From contig NC_134028.1 in assembly GCF_964204645.1 (NCBI RefSeq), positions 19,876,153-19,940,152 on the forward strand: a DNA stretch of 64,000 bases. The letters are read 5' to 3'. The position numbers and the translations under genes were made by a program. Source of the stretch: Tubulanus polymorphus (Eukaryota > Nemertea > Palaeonemertea > Tubulaniformes > Tubulanidae). Positions 35,701-44,700 of the stretch are shown here, piece after piece; the first letter of the stretch is position 1; every line of letters begins with the position of its first letter. The notes beneath the pieces are model-generated. The model saw nothing but the letters and a program-made list of their open reading frames with translations. It searched no databases and was not told where the DNA came from.

Positions 35701-38700
35701 TAGCTATTCACAAATCCGTATGCAAGTTTGATAAGTTCCAAGTTTATCATATCTTCGAATTTCGGAATCTGGATCTTTTTACAAAGAGGCATCTCATTAG
35801 TTTAAGGGTTTATTAGAGGGTATTAAAAACGATCCAATTGCTCACAACCATAAAAAAACTCACGGCGGATAAGGCATAAGTTCCAACGGTGTTGTTTCTG
35901 GTGTATCTATCGTTGTAGAAGATGTTCTCTATGTCTTTATAGAAATAGTGAGATCTCGTATCTCGATTTTCATAAGACAAAACCATCAGAATTCCAACAT
36001 ATATCGTGTAGAATATGATCTCCCAGATAATGTTCACCATTTCGATTTCCTTAAGCCTAAAAGAGATGAGAATTGACCATGTTAACACGACAAAGAACAA
36101 GGTTGCAGTTTTGCGGGTAGGATCGGGGAAAAGAACTGAAATATTTATGTATGTCATTCTAACCATGAGTTAAATTTCGCTTACGGCTGAGGAACCGCGT
36201 TTTAACTGGCTGCTTAGCGTTTAAACCAAACAACAAATGAACTGTTACTACGATTCCGACTAAAAAGCATTTGGTCCTAAGTGTGAATACCATGTATCTC
36301 TGCCTTTGTCATCTTTATTGGAACATGGATTCTTGATTCCATGATTGGAATGGCCTACAGTCTATTCCCTCTTATTCCAGGTAGCTTTTAGTTCCTCACC
36401 ATGTATATATGTCTTCAGTTTATCGAGGCTGTCATCTGACTTGATTTGTTTTGATTTATCTCTATTGCCTAAATTGTATTCATTCGTACGTACCTCTTAT
36501 CCCTGGCAGCTTTAAGTTCTTCCTCGTCCGGTGGCAGTGGTATGGCTTTATATCGAGCGATTTTTTCTTTAATATCAGGCGAGTTGCAGTAAGGATCGTG
36601 CAACCACTCCTCGTTGTCCTTGAGGCTGTTGTCGTACTCGCTCTCGTCCGGTTCCTCAAGGTCGGGTTTCTTGATGATCAGGGCGTAAAGAAGGGCCAAA
36701 AACAAAACCTGAAAAATGTCAAGGGAAGTGAAATGACAATGAAACGATCATTCATCTACTGAATGAAAAAACGAAAAAAAGAGAAATATATTAATCTTTA
36801 TTTATCTAAGCATAATAAATTACATACAATTAATGTAAACATAATAATGGCAATCAATGCATAGAGATGTGATAACACTTCATCACAAAAGTAAAAAAAA
36901 ATGCAAAAAGTTCGAACCCACGTGAGAATATACTATGGTGAATGTACTACGGTACCTTAATCGGTTGTTGAAGCATGATCGACTGGATGAGAGAAACTCC
37001 AAATGATGCAATCCACTCCTTAGAGCCTGATAACCCGAGGTCTTTGGAGAACATGTTCGCGAAATAGAAGCTCACTGCCACGGCAATAAATGCAAGCGTA
37101 TGGCCGACAATCACACACCACCACGGCAAAACCACTTTCTTCTTCTTCTTTTTCTGGTCGTCTTTTTTCGGTGATTCTGGTATTTTCCCGTAGCCCGATG
37201 CGTCCGTGTAGCTGATTTTCTGACTGGTTTGGGAGTCTTTCCAAGGTCGTCGCGATGGTGTCGCGGATTTTCTCTCGCCTGAACCGTAAATAAGTACAAA
37301 TGATTAGTAAGATAAGTAGCTAAATTCCAGTCAAAACGGGCTTGATTTAGGTATTTACGTGCCTGTATCTAGATACTCTTTTTCGTTTTGCAACTCTATT
37401 TCCATCGCCTCCGAAGCCTGGTCCGACTTCATTTCGCTGTATTTCGAGTCGCACACGCGTTTGTTGCGACAACATTTGCCACAGGCGTTCGGTGGCCAGG
37501 GACCGGACATCCTGAACAGCAGCACGATAAACACATTCACCGGTACGATTATCAACGACGCCAGGATAGAAACGACCAGTTGCTCGAGCGTAAACTTGAT
37601 CGGCCCGATGACAATTTGCGTGACGTTTTGCCGCATCGCCATCGCCTTGTAGAAGGTCAAACTGGCCATCATCGACACGTAGACGAGGGTTAAACAACAC
37701 GTCAATCTCTGAACGCGGGTGAAGTTGCTTTTCGGAGGTCTTTTGAAAACCGATAACCAAATATGCCCGTCGGAGAGGTCTTTGCGAGTTTTCGACCAGA
37801 ATAGATAGTTGAAGGCTTTCATCTCGATGTCTCCCGCTAGGGGAATTATTCTGTCGATCTGAAAAAACGCATCGACATATCTCGAGTGGACGATTGCTTC
37901 ATTAATGCTAAGGGTCCATTAAGGCCTACTAGTTTTAAACGTTATTACGTAGGTAGTAAATAATTAATTAAAAACGTTTATATTAACCATAACTTGCAAG
38001 GTCTGGCCCATTGCTAATTCCATCCGTACTGCTCACGTTTCAAAAAGCAATCTACGTATATTTCGGATCATTTCTTGCTTATCAGTGCTTATTTGATGAG
38101 AACTGTTGCAGCTAAGAACATATTTTGGTTATACATGTATCAGTATTTACAATGCTTAGGCAAAACAACACGTAAGGTCCCAGTGGAGAAGAAGGAATTG
38201 GAATGACACTCACCAAACCGTCTTCTTGTTCTACGGCCAACCATTTGTCACAAATGAACAGATATCTATCCAGAGTTTGAATATCGGTTACTTGCATCTG
38301 GTTGAAAAACCAAGACGGATTCTTGCCACCATTATCGTGCCAAATACTGAATGATACATTTCAAAATTAACTTTCTATCATTAGGAGAAACTGAATAAGA
38401 CAGTATGGTATCGAAGATCTACACTTGACAGTAAGAAACGCTTAGTTCTCCTAATTCAGATGTTGATAGAATTTCATTTAGAAATGATTTAATGTATTAG
38501 AACGTATTACCGTAAGTGCGCTAAGTTTCCCAGCGGTTTCGGCACTACCATAATGAACGAATTAACATCGCCTTTTTGAAGAACCTTCCTTTTCTCATCC
38601 ATTAAAACTCTGGGACCCGTATCACCATCTTCACCGGTCAATACAAACGATACTTGAGCTGTCGTACCTGAAAATGTAAACACATTAGGTACCGCAGGAA

Positions 38701-41700
38701 ACACGTACGTAAGTCAGGTGATAGATCTAAGGAACTTTCAAAGGGAATACGAGTTGGATTTCGTTCACAATACCGGCTTCTTTCGCTTCTCCTGTAGTTA
38801 CGAGTATTTCATAAATGTATTTATCTCGGGGATCGTTATCCGGCAGCGGCGTGGAACCAGCCTATCGAAAAATAGGTATAATGATGTTAATACTATCCAT
38901 TGATAATTCGTTAAAAAGCATTTTTACACAACATCAACTACAAATGTAAAACTATGCGTCAGTAACACAGTGAAGGGTTAGATACGACCATCAAGGCCAT
39001 GTTGTCTCAAATACTCAAATAACATTTTTAGAGATTTTGACAGACATTTTTAGGGTTTTGACTGTGCAACTATCGGTCCAGAACATATCTTGTTATTGTG
39101 AATTTCTGAAACCTTACCCTTACGAGATCTTTTCTGTCGGCTTTAACAGCCCAGATCAGTAGAATTAAGTATAAACATAGTAGAGACACCATCGTACCGA
39201 ACACCACTGGATTGTCGTTAGGATTGAGAAATCCGCCGCTAAAATCTATTTTCGGTAGAGGAATCGTAAAAGACGACCCGAACGTCGTCAAATGTGTGCA
39301 TTTACACTGCGTGCTATCACTAGTAGTTAGGTCACCAACCTGTGGTAGAACATAGATACGATTAGCGCCAGAGATTTCAAACTACAGCCAACCCCCGGTA
39401 TACCGGCTTCATCGGTTCAGAACGATTTTGACTATATGGAGAGTGAATGGCGGTATATCGGGGTGTTTTACTATGTATTTGTATTGAGATATACATTGGC
39501 GGTAGGTGGGGGCGGCGGTAAATGGGAGGGTTATTAAATTTGACTGGTGGCCAGCGCCTCGAGTCAAGAACGAAAGAATACTTCAAGTGGATTTTACTCA
39601 GAACAAAGGAGGGCGGCCAGTCAAAACTAGATATTGATTATGACTAGGATCCAGAATGAATTTTGACTTCGGGGAGCTTCCTCAAAAATCGTATTCCACG
39701 TCAGATGAAGTAAGAGGGGTTTCCAAGAGGATATTTTACCGTGCAGCCAGCATTCGACCATTCTTCGGTCTTTGTATTCCAGTACAAGCAATCAGCAGTG
39801 AAAAATGATGCATTGTACATAGCCTCCTTGTAATCATTGACAGTTGCATTGGCAGGATCTGCAAACGAATCGTAGACGGTATCTTGAAGAATTCGGAATA
39901 AATTTTCAAGAAATGCATGCTTGCGTCATAGAATCGGGCATCTAACCTATAGTTCCATTCAAAGCCTTGATGCCAACATAAACTGGTTTATCGGTTCTGC
40001 AAGAAAAAAGTCGTTCAGTATGATATGCAGGTTAAAATATCTGATTAAATCGAAAACTTACTCGCGCAAAGAATGACTTGAAATATTTTGGATTAAAACT
40101 GTTAAGCTTATGCAGAACAATCAATACTTGGTGTCAATACATCGTTTACCCATTTAGAATGTTGTGGAACAAGCATGTATTCAGATCCCTTTCTGCTGCT
40201 GTAGAGCCATTCAAATCAGTTTCAGCATGAAAGGGCAGCGTGCAGTTGAAATCATGTTTAGAAACAGTTGGACGTGAACCGACTTTGACGAAAACGACGA
40301 ATCTCGTTATATTCTCCGAAAGAACAAAACCACCAGGAGGATCTTTAACAAAATTGAGAAACAATTCAGAAATGTGTATTCACACGCTTACTACGTGACC
40401 TGAAATGTTTAAGTCTAATGATATCGGTTGCACCATTGACAAAGTTCATGTTCTTCGATATCATAATCTTTCATCCATGAATTCAAATCAACGCTTTAAA
40501 AAAACTTTCGCTGATAACAACCGTAATTACAAATCAAGTTAACTCCGACCGTTCGTAGATTGTGTAGATGATGACAATAAAAAGGAGTGTGAGTACCTTT
40601 CATCGGGGCTGTTGTAGTAACATTAATTTTTGGATTTATCGACGGAGTTGAATTTGTCAGTGAAGTCACAGTTGCAGATGTCCCAGTGACAATAGTTTTG
40701 GTATTGGTAATACCGGCAGTTGTTGCGCCGAAAGTGGTAACATTGGTTACATCAGTTACATTGAATGAAGTAGTGTCCAATGTCTGGTCTGGAGTCTTGA
40801 AAATCTTGGAATTTGGTAAAGTAGTTCGGGGAGTACTACTGGAAGTTGCAGCGCTCGGAGAAGTAACGCTGGAACTCGAGGATGTAACCGTATTTGAAGT
40901 CGTGCTATTTGAAATTGAAGACAACTTTGTAGTTGGGGCTTGCTGCGTGTTGTTGTTGGTAGTCGATTCTGTTGTGCCGTTGACAACGTCCGTGGCGTTT
41001 TCACTTAATACAACTTTAATGCCGAGCGTTGCGTCAAGTGGTACCGTTATAGTATGGATCAGCATTTCCTCATTAGGCTTCGTCGATTCTACAACACTTA
41101 TATCTGGAATCTAAGTACATTTAAAAAAAAAAACATGATAAAGTGCAATATCTGATATTACTAATTAACATTATCAACAGTTTCTTTGCTACGATATTTA
41201 CGCCGTTTCGTTTCCTTTCGATAACTAGTACGATCGGGTCTGGCAGACCGCCAACGATCATCGGGTCACCGGTTTCATTTCTCATATCTAACGACAGTAG
41301 TCCTGACGTCACTTCCTTGGGTTTGGTTGCCGCGTTGTTACCGGTGTTGTTCGAAAACGTATAAATGTTTGAACTGATTGAAAGACACTTAAATACGAAG
41401 AACACGAAAACGTGTTAACATACATTTTTGATATCCGACAAAATATAGGAGAAATTGTATACTTAGAGCTTTTGATGTTCCACTAATACGAACCTTTGAC
41501 TCTACAAAGTAAGTCGTGTCATTCCCTTCTCCGACTATCAACGAAGGGTTAGGCAAATCTATTTTATCCTTCGAGTTTTTCCTGCCAGGCGTGATAGGTT
41601 CTAAATTGCAAAAAGAAACTCAATTAGTCGATTCAAATAGTAATAAATCGAACATTTTGATATTACGTACTTTTGGATAGCTCTCCAGAAAACCTCTTTT

Positions 41701-44700
41701 CCAGACTCATACTCATTGATGCCGTTGTCATAACGCTTGGCTCGTCGCCGGGAACTTTTCGTTGCATCACAATCATAACCATACAAGATTTAACTAATGT
41801 GTCCAAATCCAGAATATACTGTTTAGCCTAAAACGATCATAACAACATAAACATGTCTATTGGAAAGTCGCGTCATGCAAAATATTAGTTGAACAAACGA
41901 TTGATTTTTTGTCATTTGTGTATAAACCTCATATTGTCTTCTAACCCCTAGCAAAATGTTGGCCATACGTACATGTATATCCTATTGTCTTGTAACCGAA
42001 TTTGCATTATAGCCTTTTGAGGCTATATGTACTGGATAGTCAAAACGTGTGGCTTTATCTCACATTTAAACCTTCGCAGAAATTACATGCGTTTTTTTAG
42101 ATGCGTTGGACTTTCGCGCTTTACCATCATCGTAAGAAATGAATCTTTGAACGACCGCGTTGGAAGGCTTATCGACGGCGTTCAACAGTGTCAATGAATA
42201 CTTTTGACTCAGCCGTTAAAACAGTTAATTACATACCGTATTTACAACATCATCCAGTTTTAGCATTTCTTTCTGTAATTCAGCCCGAGACAAAGTTCTT
42301 GTTGGAGGAGTATTTTGTTGTTTACTATTCGGATTCAACATCGATTCATACATGGCAATTTCTTTTTGCGCATTTTTGCTGACCTCTCCAGCACCAATAG
42401 CCGCATTTCCTAAATTGAATAGACCCATTATACTAAGATAAATCTTCGAAACCTTAGATCAGAGAAAAGAAACAAAAGCCAATTAAGAACTTGAATTCGA
42501 TCGCAGACCCGTGGCCCAAGAGCTGCTTCCACACTCGCAGTTCAAATTTGAATCAAGCATTAATTTTTGTCGTCGTATCAGAAATGATGATCATTTGGTT
42601 AATAGGGTCTGGTCGCTTGAAGCCAGTAGTAAATTGATATGAGTTTTACGTTTGAGTTGAATACAATCGGAAAGGAATAATGTTCAGTATAGTTTATAGT
42701 GTACAATCTTAGAAATAACCTACCGACCACTTCCAGTAAAAACCTGCTAACGCTCTCAATGTCTTCGGCGGAACTTTCAACTTGACCCGCGCGTTGAATT
42801 GACATATGACAGTAATCCGTCAGTATTGCGTAAAGCAATTCCTATTTGACATCAAAAGAAGATGGAAAACTTATAAGTAAACTGGAACTGTTTTCTGTAG
42901 ACCTTATTTAGTGACGCAAGCATAATGGGTATTAAAGAGGTTCACTGAATTTCGACCCGCGAGATTCTTTTTTCGATTACTTTTACTCGCCAACCAACTT
43001 CTCTTGAAAATAAACTATATTTATATAACCAAACTTGATGAAACCTTTCAGTGCGTCTACACCGCAGTGCGGGGTATAAATCGATAATGGACTTTGTTAG
43101 TACGCCGCACTGGCTACCGCACTAGAAGGTATTGATTAGTCAGCACCGAAAGGGTTTCAATTAGATAAAATCGTTTCGTTACAACTTACAATCGTTCTAA
43201 TGGATAACTCGTCATGACGCGCTGTTACTACACCTAACGCTGAAGCTAGCTGGTTCAAAACGCCGATAGTAGGAGGCGTTATTGCTGTATATTCGCCCAC
43301 AACTAATTCACGATACTGAAAAATAAATCATGCGTCATCGGAGTGAGACCGATGCCAAATTTTTGGTATTTATCAAGTTGTCAGTTGGGACAAGTCCAAG
43401 AACATTTTCAAATCCTCGTCGGAGTTGTTAGTATCAGTCGTCCAAACCGTGCTCATTAATTGGGCTTAGATCAGCCCAGTAATGTCGGGTCAAATGTCAA
43501 CCCTGAACAAAGGGTTTACTTGATTTGGTAGGACGGGATATGGTTACGGATGATACCGGTATTGAAATCCTCAATGGATTACCACTGGATTACCTTTTCT
43601 CTCACTTTTTGTCTGGCAAGAAGGGATTCGTTCCTCGGTGGTATATTCGCTGCATCAAACGTTTGGTTCAGCGAATTCAAATCTGTTTATGTAAAATAAA
43701 CAAGAAACGAATAACAGATCTCCAATCCCTTATTATCAAAATGAATTTCATAATTCCAGTCGTATAAACGATATGAATGCTGCTAAAGATTCAACAGAAG
43801 AAAAACAAATGGCTCAAAACCTCCATATCCAACCGTGTCAATGTCGTGTTAGAATTTGAGGACACCCTAAAACTAATGCGATCCGTTTAATATTTAATAG
43901 GCTTTATGTGCCATCGTGTAAAGAATGCTTACAATCGTTGAACTGTGCATCATCACTGGCCGCTTCGTTATTCAGATAGCCGCCGTATAAACCAATGAAC
44001 TGAGCGAATCCTGCAAGATTAGCTGCCGCCAATTGATCCTGAATCTTCGCTTCAACCACTGACCACTTAGACAGAGTATTGGCGATAGTTTTAGGCGTAG
44101 GTGGCAGCACCTGTAAAAGTATTAGGCGGTTTATATTGCTGGACTTACGAAAGCGCGGCTTTAAGATTTAGAAAACAACGTTGAAGTGGAATATATAAGA
44201 ATGGCTATAATGCAGACCATGCCCGTGCAATCACATGCTGTCTTAAATTGTTACTAAGACACAAGCTATACACACGACCAAGCCACGTCGTATAGCTATT
44301 TTAACTAAATTACTAAATAGTTTTAAAATCAATTAAATCCAAATATACATTTAAAATGGTGTTGCTTTTCCGGGATTTTCAATGGAATGAATGGCCAATC
44401 ATGACGTACAATGAACGTGTGATGACGTCATGTACAAACGATCTGTTTTCACCAACAAATCAGGTTTTTTATTTCATAAAAATCACGACGTACTTTGACT
44501 GAAAGGAACATATCAGTAAGGGCACCCAGCCGGTCTAAACAACGCAATGTCACATTTAAGTGATAGTCATTAGACACTAAACCTGTCGGTAACATTGAGG
44601 GTTTTTCCATCGTCGCGTTGTTGCCTGAAATTGAATTGAAAACCTAAGTAAAATTACACTCCGAAATTACAATCTTAAAATCGTATGATAGATCTACAAT

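Noticed and set aside
36905-36935. Possible tRNA B-box at GGGTTCGAAC (minus strand)
   Set aside because: Only a partial match with no A-box or tRNA fold; probably chance.
37347-37760. 137-codon minus-strand frame rich in Arg/His
   Set aside because: It is the alternate frame of the polycystin exon 37359-37858, which has PLAT-linked TM segments and matching splice phases.
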